Of a DNA stretch of 64,000 nt, positions 38,656 through 47,102 are shown in pieces. The notes beneath the pieces are model-generated. The model worked only from the letters and a program-made list of their open reading frames with translations, did no database searches and was not told the DNA's origin. This DNA comes from Burkholderiales bacterium (lineage in GTDB: Bacteria; Pseudomonadota; Gammaproteobacteria; Burkholderiales; SG8-41). The translations under genes were made by a program, and so were the position numbers. Position 1 is the first letter of the stretch. Each line of letters opens with the position of its first letter. Where the stretch lies: positions 186,001 through 250,000 of the forward strand of contig JALHRQ010000004.1 in the NCBI GenBank assembly GCA_022841375.1, given 5' to 3'.

Positions 38656-40581
38656 TCAGTGCGCCGGTTGCGGCTTCACTTCCCGCTGCGGTTCATGACG
38701 GCGCAGCACGAACTGGCTGACCAGTACCACCGCCAGCAGGCCGAAACCGATCAGGTCGGTGATCAGGCCCGGCTTGATCAGCAGGATGGCGGCGATCAGC
38801 AGCAGCACGCGTTCCCAGCCCAGCGCCCAGCGATGCAGGTAACCGAACATGCCCCCGGCCAGACAGATCACCCCGATGCTCGCGGTAAAGAAGGAATGCA
38901 GGATGTCGCTCCAGGCGCCGATCATCAGCAGCGAAGGTTCGAATACGAACATGAAGGGCACGATGAAGCCTGCGGCGCCGATGCGCACAGCGGCCCAGCC
39001 GGCTTCCCACAGGTCGGCTTTGGCCAGGCTTGCGGCAGCGAACACCGCCAGCGCCACCGGCGGCGTGATCGCCGACAGGATGGCGAAATAGAACGCGAAC
39101 ATGTGTGCGGACGGCAGCGGCGCGCCCAGTTTCACCAGCGCCGGTACCAGCAGCGACACCATGACGATGTAGGCGGGCGTGGTCGGCATGCCCATGCCGA
39201 GCACGATGCCGGCGATGGCGGTCAGGATCAGCGCCAGCGGCAGCATGTTCTGCGCGAGGCCGACGACGATCTGGGTGAAGACGATGCCGAGGCCGGTGAT
39301 GGTGACGCAACCGATGACAATGCCGGCGCAGGCGCAGGCCATCGCCACGGCCAGCGTGTTCTTGGCGCCTTCCTCCAGTGCGTCGAGCACATTGCGCCAG
39401 CTGATGCCCTGGCGCGTGGCCTTGCGCATCAGTGCGATGGGCAGGCACATCAGCGCGCCCGCCAACGCGCACAGAGGCGCTGAATAACCCATGGTCAGGC
39501 CGATGAATATGGTGATGATGGGAATGAACAGGTGGCCGCGCGACATCATCACGTAGCCGAACACCGGCAATTCGTTTTTCGGCACGCCGTGCAGACCGTA
39601 ACGTTTGGCTTCGAAATGCACCGCGAAAAACACTGACATGTAATACATCACTGCCGGGATCACCGCCCACAGTGCAACCGTGGCATAGGGCACGGCGAGG
39701 AACTCTGCCATCACGAACGCCGCTGCGCCCATCACCGGCGGCATGATCTGCCCGCCGGTGGAGGCGGTGGCTTCGACCGCGGCGGCGAACGGCGGCCGAA
39801 AACCGGTGCGTTTCATCAGCGGGATGGTCATCGGTCCGTCGACCATGACGTTGGCAACGGCGCTGCCTGATACAGTGCCGAACAGGCTGGAACTGACCAC
39901 CGCCACCTTGCCGGGGCCGCCGGCGGTGTGGCCGGTGATCGACAGCGCGAAATCCATGAACAATTGTCCGGTGCCGCTTTTTTCCATGAACGCCCCGAAC
40001 AGCACGAACAGCATCACATACGAGGCTGAGACGCCCAGGGTCGAACCGAAAATGCCTTCAGTTGACAGATACAGCTGCTCCATCAGCACCGGCGCCTTGA
40101 CGTTGGTAAACACCAGTGCATAGATCAGAAAGGTCAGCGCGGTCAGCGGCAATGCCCAGCCGAGTACACGGCGCGTGGCTTCGAGGATGATCAGCACCGC
40201 GACGACGGTGTAGAACTTGTCCATCTGCGTCAGGTCGTCGATGTAGATGATGCGGTTGGTGATCGCCTGATAGTTCAGGAATATGTGCAGGATGAACGCC
40301 CACGAACCGAGCAGCAGGATCGCGTCGCCGACGCGCCATTTCCAGCCGCCGCCGGGTTTGAGCGGATAAAGCAGGAATACCAGAGTCAGTGCGAACAGCA
40401 GGTGGGTGCCGCGGAAGATCATCGCTTCCGGCGGGCCGAAGCCGGCGACATACATGTGGTACAGCGACATCACAATGGCGATGATCGTGACCACGGCTTT
40501 CAGCATCGCGCTTTGCGGTGTGGTGGCTGCTTTTTCGTCGGACTTGACCTGGAGGGTCAGTTCTTTTTCTGCAGTAGTCAT
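38656..40581 (-). CDS. TAXI-type TRAP transporter fused permease
   Basis: A 641-residue membrane protein with roughly sixteen to eighteen helices, formed by fusion of the DctQ-like small subunit and DctM-like large subunit. The DctM region shows FGAFMEKSGTGQLFMDFALS, VEATASTGGQIMPPVMGAAA and the LGMGMPTTPAYIVMVSL motif. A GGGAAC ribosome site precedes the ATG. It should move a carboxylate with a sodium or proton gradient, fed by the TAXI receptor encoded 69 bases upstream. Neighbouring hyi and garR point to a substrate of the glyoxylate/glycerate route, but the ligand is unproven. Confidence 0.93.
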   Translation of the reverse strand: MTTAEKELTLQVKSDEKAATTPQSAMLKAVVTIIAIVMSLYHMYVAGFGPPEAMIFRGTHLLFALTLVFLLYPLKPGGGWKWRVGDAILLLGSWAFILHIFLNYQAITNRIIYIDDLTQMDKFYTVVAVLIILEATRRVLGWALPLTALTFLIYALVFTNVKAPVLMEQLYLSTEGIFGSTLGVSASYVMLFVLFGAFMEKSGTGQLFMDFALSITGHTAGGPGKVAVVSSSLFGTVSGSAVANVMVDGPMTIPLMKRTGFRPPFAAAVEATASTGGQIMPPVMGAAAFVMAEFLAVPYATVALWAVIPAVMYYMSVFFAVHFEAKRYGLHGVPKNELPVFGYVMMSRGHLFIPIITIFIGLTMGYSAPLCALAGALMCLPIALMRKATRQGISWRNVLDALEEGAKNTLAVAMACACAGIVIGCVTITGLGIVFTQIVVGLAQNMLPLALILTAIAGIVLGMGMPTTPAYIVMVSLLVPALVKLGAPLPSAHMFAFYFAILSAITPPVALAVFAAASLAKADLWEAGWAAVRIGAAGFIVPFMFVFEPSLLMIGAWSDILHSFFTASIGVICLAGGMFGYLHRWALGWERVLLLIAAILLIKPGLITDLIGFGLLAVVLVSQFVLRRHEPQREVKPQPAH

Positions 40582-40650
40582 CGAGTTCCCCGGCTGGATG
40601 TGGAACGGGGCAGCTTGCGCCGCCCCGTCTTGACTGCTTGATGCCTCAAA

Positions 40651-41607
40651 TTACATCGCGCCGGCTTCCTTGTAGAACTTCGCCGCGCCCGGGTGGAAGG
40701 GCACGCCGATGTCGGCAGCCATTTCCTTCGGGGTGAGTCCGGTCATTGCCTTGTTCACCGAGGCCATGTCGTTGATGTTGGCGGCGACGGTTTTGGTCAT
40801 GGTGTACACCGTCTGCTCCGGCAGATCGCAGGAGACAACGAGGTGGGCCGAGTAGCCGATCTGCGGCACGTCCTTGTCCTGTTTCGGATAGGTACCGGCT
40901 TTGACGATCAGGCGCTGGTAGCCGGGGTTGGCTTTGCGCAACGCGGCCATGGTCTTGTCATCCACCGGTACCAGGTTGATGTCGCGCGCGCTGGCGAGGT
41001 CCATTACCGACGATGCGGGGATGGTGGTCCCGAGCGTGAACACCTGGGCGTGGCCGTCCTTCATCATCGACACCGCGTCGGTGTACGACTGGAAGTTGAT
41101 TTTCGACAGTGCCTGGTAATTGAGACCGTTGAGCTTCAGAGTCAGGTCGGTCAGCAGTTCGCCGGTGTTGCCCTTGGGCTGGGTAACGACCGATTTGCCC
41201 TTGAAGTCGGCAAAGGTGTTGACCTTGGCATCCGCCAGCGCGACCACCTGGAAGTATTGCGGATACAGGTTTGCCATCTGGCAGACCTTGGTGACTTTTT
41301 TCGGATACGGCGCAACGCCGGCGATGCCGTCGACGGTGCTGCTCGAATTGCCGAAGCCGATCTGTGCCTTGCCTTCATCGACGCCGCGCACGTTGGCGAT
41401 GCCGGCGCCCGGCGTGGCGGTGATGTTCAGGCCGGGGATGGCTTTTTCCCACATGCTTTTCAGCTGGCCGCCGAGCGGCACCCAGACGCCGCCCTGCGGG
41501 CCGGTCATCAGTGTCATCTGCTGTGCAGAGGCTGTGGTGGAATAAACGGCAGGGAATGCTGCGGCGACAGCGAGGCCGAGCACGGACGCAATACGGGATA
41601 CTTTCAT
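40651..41607 (-). CDS. TAXI-family TRAP transporter solute receptor
   Basis: A 318-residue periplasmic receptor with a Sec signal peptide ending STTASAQQ (about residue 29). LMTGPQGGVWVPLGGQLKSM and GIANVRGVDEGKAQIGFGNSSS are the TAXI family signatures, followed by NLYPQYFQVVALADAKVNTFADFKG in two-lobe form. AGAAGGAGGAGTC precedes the ATG, a strong ribosome site. It binds the substrate for the fused permease encoded downstream. TAXI receptors transport carboxylates or amino acids such as glutamate; this one is likely tied to hyi and garR. Confidence 0.93.
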   Translation of the reverse strand: MKVSRIASVLGLAVAAAFPAVYSTTASAQQMTLMTGPQGGVWVPLGGQLKSMWEKAIPGLNITATPGAGIANVRGVDEGKAQIGFGNSSSTVDGIAGVAPYPKKVTKVCQMANLYPQYFQVVALADAKVNTFADFKGKSVVTQPKGNTGELLTDLTLKLNGLNYQALSKINFQSYTDAVSMMKDGHAQVFTLGTTIPASSVMDLASARDINLVPVDDKTMAALRKANPGYQRLIVKAGTYPKQDKDVPQIGYSAHLVVSCDLPEQTVYTMTKTVAANINDMASVNKAMTGLTPKEMAADIGVPFHPGAAKFYKEAGAM

Positions 41608-41741
41608 GACTCCTCCTTCTGGTTGTATTCCAGGGCGGGCCCGTTTGATTTTTGTTGGGCCCATTCGTTACTGACGATCAACGCAATGATTGTGTGGGGT
41701 AGCCCCCGGCGCGTCAAGCCGCCGATTTTAAGTCGCCGATA

Positions 41742-42527
<786 letters not shown>

Positions 42528-42544
42528 GGGTTTGGTGGTGGCTG

Positions 42545-42566
42545 GTGGACGGTGGCTGGTGGCTGG
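42545..42566 (-). repeat. 22-base repeat CCAGCCACCAGCCACCGTCC, copy 2
   Basis: Exact reverse complement of 22583-22604. It lies just before the hyi ATG on the minus strand, within a longer run of CCAGCCACC units at 42539-42570, and occupies the place where a ribosome site and promoter would be expected. Confidence 0.65.
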
Positions 42567-42632
42567 TAAGTGTGCGGAACAGTGTGGACGCACCGGGGCT
42601 TTGTGCCGGGTCTGGCCATTATAATCACGGGT

Positions 42633-43220
42633 ATGGCCGAGCCAGAAAAACTTCCGATGGCGATCCTGCTGGCTGCCGGCGCGGGTTCGCGCTTCGGCGG
42701 CGGCAAGCTGCTGCATCCGCTGGATGACGGTGCGGCGATTGCCGTGCATGCCGCGCGCAATCTGATGGCTGCCGGACTGCAGGTGACGGCGGTGTTGCGT
42801 CCCGGCGATTTTCCGCTGGCCGAACTGCTGGAGCAGGAAGGCTGCAGCATCACTGTCTGCAGCGATGCGGCGCTGGGCATGGGCGTCAGTCTCGCCCACG
42901 GCGTGCGCATGACGCATGACGCGGCCGGGTGGATTGTTGCGCTGGCCGACATGCCGCGTATCCGTCCCGATACCATTGCCCGCGTGGTGCAGGTACTGAT
43001 GGCGGGTGCTGATATCGTCGCGCCGGCCTACCAGGGCGATCGCGGTCATCCGGTCGCGTTCGGCCGCCGGTTTCTGCACGAGTTGCAGTTGCTCGCTGGC
43101 GACAGCGGCGCGCGTGCGATCGTGCAGCGCAATCAGGCGATGGTGAAACTGGTCGACGGCGATGACCCTGGCGTGTTGCTCGACATCGATCGCCGGGGTG
43201 ATCTGTCCCGCCTGGCATGA
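42633..43220 (+). CDS. MocA-like nucleotidyltransferase
   Basis: A 195-residue MobA/MocA-type nucleotidyltransferase. MAILLAAGAGSRFGGGKLLHPL is the N-terminal nucleotide loop with the conserved GxGxRFGxxK, WIVALADMPRIRPDTIA carries the metal-binding DMP, and GDRGHPVAFGRRF is the substrate motif. LLDIDRRGD near the end is also conserved. Such enzymes make molybdopterin cytosine dinucleotide for xanthine-oxidase-family enzymes. It is divergent from hyi. The next gene cluster has MoxR and VWA genes, an arrangement often linked with molybdenum hydroxylase maturation (as in cox clusters), although no hydroxylase subunit genes are in the window. Confidence 0.87.
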   Translation: MAEPEKLPMAILLAAGAGSRFGGGKLLHPLDDGAAIAVHAARNLMAAGLQVTAVLRPGDFPLAELLEQEGCSITVCSDAALGMGVSLAHGVRMTHDAAGWIVALADMPRIRPDTIARVVQVLMAGADIVAPAYQGDRGHPVAFGRRFLHELQLLAGDSGARAIVQRNQAMVKLVDGDDPGVLLDIDRRGDLSRLA

Positions 43221-43232
43221 TCTGAAACGCAT

Positions 43233-43288
43233 CCTTCGACCAGCCTGTCCTGAGCCCTTCGACAAGCTCAGGACAGGCTGGTCGAAGG
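43233..43288. repeat. Perfect 23-base inverted repeat of the CTTCGACAAGCTCAGG family
   Basis: Arms CCTTCGACCAGCCTGTCCTGAGC (two parts, 43233-43255) and its exact complement (43266-43288) flank a 10-base loop CCTTCGACAA, which itself continues the repeat core. It lies 12 bases past the stop of the nucleotidyltransferase gene and 47 bases before the MoxR start. It can form a very strong hairpin. Confidence 0.85.
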
Positions 43289-43335
43289 GCTCAGAACTAA
43301 CAGTCCATATAAGTATTTGTTTTTAAAGGAAAATT

Positions 43336-44181
43336 ATGTCACGTTTTACCGGTACCGAAAACTACGTCGCCACTGACGACCTGATGATGGCGGTCAACGC
43401 CGCGCTGGCGCTGGAGCGCCCGCTGCTGATCAAGGGCGAACCGGGCACCGGCAAAACCATGCTTGCGCTGGAAGTGGCGAAGGCCTTGAAGCGCCCTTTG
43501 TATGAATGGCATGTGAAGTCGACGACCAAGGCGCAGAACGGCCTGTATGAATACGATGCGGTGTCGCGGCTGCGCGATTCGCAACTGGGCGACCCCAAGG
43601 TCAAGGACATCGGCAATTACATCGTGCAGGGCATGTTGTGGAAGGCGTTTGCCGCCGACGAACCCGCGGTGCTGCTGATCGATGAGGTTGACAAGGCCGA
43701 CATCGAATTCCCGAATGACCTGTTGCGCGAACTCGACCGCATGGAATTTTATGTCTATGAGACGCAGCAGCTGATCAAGGCCCGGCACCGTCCGCTGGTG
43801 ATCATCACCAGCAACAACGAGAAAGAATTGCCCGACGCTTTCCTGCGCCGCTGCTTTTTCCATTACATCCGTTTTCCTGACGCCGACACGATGGCGCAGA
43901 TTGTCGAAGTGCATTTCCCCGGCATCAAGAAACAACTGCTGTCGCAGGCGCTGAATGCCTTTTTCGAAATCCGCGATGTGCCGGGGCTGAAGAAAAAACC
44001 GACAACGTCCGAACTGCTCGACTGGCTGAAGCTGCTGATGGCCGAAGATATTCCGCCGGAAGCGCTGCACAGCCAGGACACGCACAAGATCGTGCCGCCG
44101 CTGCACGGCGCGCTGATCAAGAACGAGCAGGATGTGCATTTGTTCGAGCGGCTGGTGTTCATGTCGCGGCGGCAGAAGTAG
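43336..44181 (+). CDS. MoxR-family AAA+ ATPase (CoxD-like)
   Basis: A 281-residue AAA+ ATPase. Walker A GEPGTGKT is at 34-41, Walker B LLIDEVDKAD is near residue 115, sensor-type NNEKELPDAFLRRCFFHYI follows near 165, and DADTMAQIVEVHFPGI begins the lid. MoxR ATPases are chaperones that often act with a VWA protein on metalloenzymes or surface complexes; here a CoxE-like VWA gene follows after an intervening methyltransferase. TAAAGGAAAAT precedes the ATG. CoxD-type proteins mature the active site of CO dehydrogenases, fitting the adjacent MocA-like gene. Confidence 0.93.
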   Translation: MSRFTGTENYVATDDLMMAVNAALALERPLLIKGEPGTGKTMLALEVAKALKRPLYEWHVKSTTKAQNGLYEYDAVSRLRDSQLGDPKVKDIGNYIVQGMLWKAFAADEPAVLLIDEVDKADIEFPNDLLRELDRMEFYVYETQQLIKARHRPLVIITSNNEKELPDAFLRRCFFHYIRFPDADTMAQIVEVHFPGIKKQLLSQALNAFFEIRDVPGLKKKPTTSELLDWLKLLMAEDIPPEALHSQDTHKIVPPLHGALIKNEQDVHLFERLVFMSRRQK

Positions 44182-44190
44182 AGGGCGCCC

Positions 44191-44913
44191 ATGCTGTTCC
44201 GACTCCTGAAAGACATGTTTGCCGGTCTTCCGGCAGCGCCATCGCCGGAAGATGAGGTGAATCCGCTGGCAGAATGGTTTACCGCGCATCAGGGCCGGCG
44301 GGTGTTCAAGTGGATGCATTACCTGGAAATTTATCATCGCCATTTTTCACGTTTCCGCGGGCGCTCCCCGGTGGTGCTGGAGATCGGCATCTTTGATGGC
44401 GGATCGCTGGATATGTGGCGTGATTATTTCGGGCCGGGATGCCGTATCTATGGCGTGGATGTGGATGAGCGCTGCCGCGCCTTCACCGGGCCGGATACCA
44501 GCATCATCATCGGTGATCAGGGTGATCGCGAATTTCTCGGACAGTTGCGTCGGGAGGTACCCAAGGTCGATATCCTGATCGACGATGGCGGACATCGCAT
44601 GAACCAGCAGATTTCCACTTTCGAAGAGCTGTACTCGCATGTGTCCGACGATGGTATCTATCTCTGTGAAGACATGCATACCTCGTACTGGCCGGAGTTC
44701 GGCGGGGGATACCGCAATCCCGGATCGTTTGTCGAATACAGCAAGCGCCTGATTGACCAGTTGAGCGCGTGGCATTCCAAGGATACAAACACGTTTTCTG
44801 TTGATGATTTCACCCGCGGGACTTACGCCATGCACTATTACGACAGCGTGCTGGTCATCGAAAAGCAGGCGAGGAGCGAGCCCCGCATCATTCGTTCCCC
44901 GGTCAACGGGTGA
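44191..44913 (+). CDS. SAM-dependent methyltransferase inserted between MoxR and VWA genes
   Basis: A 240-residue class I methyltransferase. VVLEIGIFDGGSLDMWRDYF (61-80) is the AdoMet motif I, YGVDVDERC is motif II, and DILIDDGGHRMNQQ (128-140) holds the metal/acid residues DDGGH seen in macrolide sugar and cephalosporin-hydroxylase-like O-methyltransferases. It begins 9 bases after the MoxR stop and ends 7 bases before the VWA start, so it is part of that operon. A methyltransferase is not a usual part of MoxR-VWA pairs. Target unknown; sugar or small molecule more likely than protein. Confidence 0.85.
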   Translation: MLFRLLKDMFAGLPAAPSPEDEVNPLAEWFTAHQGRRVFKWMHYLEIYHRHFSRFRGRSPVVLEIGIFDGGSLDMWRDYFGPGCRIYGVDVDERCRAFTGPDTSIIIGDQGDREFLGQLRREVPKVDILIDDGGHRMNQQISTFEELYSHVSDDGIYLCEDMHTSYWPEFGGGYRNPGSFVEYSKRLIDQLSAWHSKDTNTFSVDDFTRGTYAMHYYDSVLVIEKQARSEPRIIRSPVNG

Positions 44914-44920
44914 TTACTCG

Positions 44921-46102
44921 GTGCTGATCGAATTTTTCCTCAAACTCCGCCAGGGTGGCGTACCGGCGTCGATCAAGGAATTCCTGATGCTGATCGCCGC
45001 GCTGGAGAAGCAGGTCGCTTTCGGCAGCGTTGAGGAGTTTTACCACCTCGCGCGCACCTGTCTGGTCAAGGATGAAAAATTCTTCGACCGGTACGACCTG
45101 GTGTTTGCGGCCTATTTCAAGGGCGTGGTCGGCATCGACGCCGCGGCCGCGGTGATCCCCGAGGACTGGCTGCGCAAGCTGGTTGAAAAGAATCTGACTG
45201 ATGAAGAAAAAAAACTGATCGAGTCGCTGGGCGGCTGGGAGCAGCTGATGGAAACGCTGAAAAAACGTCTCGAAGAACAGAAGGGCCGACATCAGGGCGG
45301 CAGCAAATGGATCGGCACGGGAGGCACCAGCCCGTTCGGCGCCTATGGTTACAACCCGGAAGGCATCCGCATCGGCCAGCATGAGTCACGCAATCGCCGC
45401 GCGGTGAAGGTATGGGATCAGCGCGAGTTCAGGAATCTGGATGACCAGGTCGAACTCGGCACGCGCAATATCAAGGTGGCGCTGCGCAAGCTGAGGAAAT
45501 TCGCGCGCACCGGCGCGCCTGAAGTGCTGGACATGGATGACACCATCCGCTCCACCGCGAAAAACGCCGGCTGGCTGGATCTGAAAATGGTGCCGGAGCG
45601 GCACAACGCGGTGAAGGTGCTGCTGTTTTTTGACATCGGCGGTTCGATGGACGACCACATTCGCGTCTGCGAGCAGTTGTTCTCGGCGACGCGCACCGAG
45701 TTCAAGCATCTCGAGTATTTCTACTTTCACAATTTTTTATACGAGCGGGTGTGGAAGGACAATCGCCGCCGCTCCACCGAACGCATCGCGACCTGGGATG
45801 TGTTCCACACGTATCCACATGATTATAAAGTGATTTTTATTGGTGACGCAACGATGAGCCCGTATGAAATTACATATCCCGGCGGCAGCGTCGAACACAG
45901 CAACGAGGAATCCGGCGCGTTGTGGCTGCAGCGCGCGCTGGATGTGTATGCGAATGCGATATGGCTTAATCCGCAGCCCGAAGCGGTGTGGAATTACCAC
46001 GAGTCGATCGGTATCACCCGCGAGTTGATGGGCGGGCGCATGTTTCCGCTGACGCTCGACGGGTTGGAGCGCGGCATGCGGCTGCTGAGTCGCGCGAAAT
46101 AA
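44921..46102 (+). CDS. CoxE-like VWA-domain protein
   Basis: A 393-residue protein starting at GTG 44921, which matches the family opening (LIEFFLKLRQGGVPASIKEF). The N-terminal region contains CLVKDEKFFDRYDLVFAAYF and a Gly-rich GGTSPFGAYGYNPEGIRIGQ. The C-terminal VWA-like domain has the MIDAS-type motif LLFFDIGGSMDDH (DxGxS at 238-242) and FYFHNFLYERVW. CoxE-like proteins work with MoxR ATPases in maturation of molybdenum or other metalloenzymes. The last codons lie inside a 14-base tandem repeat (46088-46157). Confidence 0.9.
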   Translation: MLIEFFLKLRQGGVPASIKEFLMLIAALEKQVAFGSVEEFYHLARTCLVKDEKFFDRYDLVFAAYFKGVVGIDAAAAVIPEDWLRKLVEKNLTDEEKKLIESLGGWEQLMETLKKRLEEQKGRHQGGSKWIGTGGTSPFGAYGYNPEGIRIGQHESRNRRAVKVWDQREFRNLDDQVELGTRNIKVALRKLRKFARTGAPEVLDMDDTIRSTAKNAGWLDLKMVPERHNAVKVLLFFDIGGSMDDHIRVCEQLFSATRTEFKHLEYFYFHNFLYERVWKDNRRRSTERIATWDVFHTYPHDYKVIFIGDATMSPYEITYPGGSVEHSNEESGALWLQRALDVYANAIWLNPQPEAVWNYHESIGITRELMGGRMFPLTLDGLERGMRLLSRAK

Positions 46103-46157
46103 GTCGCGCGAAATAAGTCGCGCAAAATGAGTTGCACGCTATGAGCGGCGCGCAATA
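46088..46157 (+). repeat. Five tandem 14-base units at the VWA gene end
   Basis: Units at 46088-46101, 46102-46115, 46116-46129, 46130-46143 and 46144-46157 start from AGTCGCGCGAAATA and decay towards the right. The first unit contains most of the VWA stop codon, so the repeat expanded out of the coding end without changing the protein. Confidence 0.75.
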
Positions 46158-46199
46158 GCGAACCGCCTTGCCGCGGCCGCTGTTCAATACTTCAGTGAA

Positions 46200-46622
46200 T
46201 TACTTCATGTAGCGGGATTCGAAACGTGCGCGGACCTTGCCGTCGGCATCGCGCAGTTCGAGCGTTTCTCCGGATACGCGCTGAGAGGTCGTTGCGGTGA
46301 TCGCCGAGAGAAAGTTTCTTTCAACAGCATCGACTTTCGGCAGGCACGCCATCCTGGTCGAGGCCATCGCCTTGAAACGCAGGCTGTCACCGGCCAGTTC
46401 GTAGGCGCCGCGGAAGTTGTTGCAGCCTGAGAATCCGTTGGCAACAAAATTGTCGGTATGCAGGATCAGATGCGGTTCGCGCGCGCCGGCACGCAACGCG
46501 ACCGGCTTGCCCTCGAGTTCGACGGCTTTCCAGTGGGTTTCGACGAGCCGCGCCTGCGATCCCGGCGTCTGCACACAGCCGAATATCATGAGGGCAGCAA
46601 ACAGGGCAGCGCTGTTTTTCAT
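46200..46622 (-). CDS. META-domain lipoprotein (HslJ-like)
   Basis: A 140-residue protein starting at 46622. The N-terminus MKNSAALFAALMIFGCVQ is a lipoprotein signal with FGC as lipobox (Cys16). The mature META domain includes THWKAVELEGKPVAL, FSGCNNFRGAYELAGDSLRF with the conserved GCN, and RMACLPKVDAVERNFLSAI. HslJ-type proteins are outer-membrane-linked and heat or novobiocin related in enterics. It is 16 bases downstream of the thioesterase gene on the same strand. Function beyond family is unknown. Confidence 0.85.
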   Translation of the reverse strand: MKNSAALFAALMIFGCVQTPGSQARLVETHWKAVELEGKPVALRAGAREPHLILHTDNFVANGFSGCNNFRGAYELAGDSLRFKAMASTRMACLPKVDAVERNFLSAITATTSQRVSGETLELRDADGKVRARFESRYMK

Positions 46623-46638
46623 GGTCAGTTCGAAAGGC

Positions 46639-47064
46639 TCAGGGCAGTGGCCCGCGTTTGCCGGCGGTTTTGGCGTCAAAGTTTTTCTTGTTGATGATCA
46701 CGCGTTCGTGGGTACCCTCGGTGATGCGGTCGACGCCGTCGTGCGCTACGACCGAAAAACAAAGCCTTCGGCCGTCGATCCTGTCCAGCGTGACATCAAC
46801 CGTGATGGTCAGACCCGGCGGCGTTGCGGCGAGATGCGTGAAATTGACCAGCGTTCCCAGTGACTGTTCGTCGGGCCAGTCGAGATGGGGTTTGATCGCC
46901 TCGATGCAGGCCCATTCCATCAGCCCGACCATGAAGCCGGTGGCCAGCACCTGCGGCATCTGCTGGAAGGATTCGGATTCCGGATAAAGATGCGGAACGG
47001 TTTTGTTGGCGGGTACGGTGTAGCGGAACTGATGCCTGAGTCCGGGTTGCAGCGAGGGTTTCAC
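46639..47064 (-). CDS. FlK-like thioesterase
   Basis: A 141-residue hot-dog protein. MKPSLQPGLRHQFRYTVPAN is followed by KTVPHLYPES, VLATGFMVGLMEWACIEAI and LVNFTHLAATPPG. The residues Thr42, Glu50 and His77 line up with the Thr/Glu/His catalytic set of fluoroacetyl-CoA thioesterase FlK and its relatives. The start is GTG at 47064, with AAGG about 10 bases upstream. The family contains many acyl-CoA thioesterases with no link to fluorinated compounds, so specificity is open. It is next to a META lipoprotein and an Ada-like gene on the same strand. Confidence 0.85.
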   Translation of the reverse strand: MKPSLQPGLRHQFRYTVPANKTVPHLYPESESFQQMPQVLATGFMVGLMEWACIEAIKPHLDWPDEQSLGTLVNFTHLAATPPGLTITVDVTLDRIDGRRLCFSVVAHDGVDRITEGTHERVIINKKNFDAKTAGKRGPLP

Positions 47065-47102
47065 GGTGCCGGTGCCTTACGGGTGGTGATATTCACCGCA
47101 GT

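Noticed and set aside
42528-43265. N-terminal extension of hyi to 507 residues
   Set aside because: The extension lies antisense to the nucleotidyltransferase gene and crosses repeats; the family N-terminus begins at 42527.
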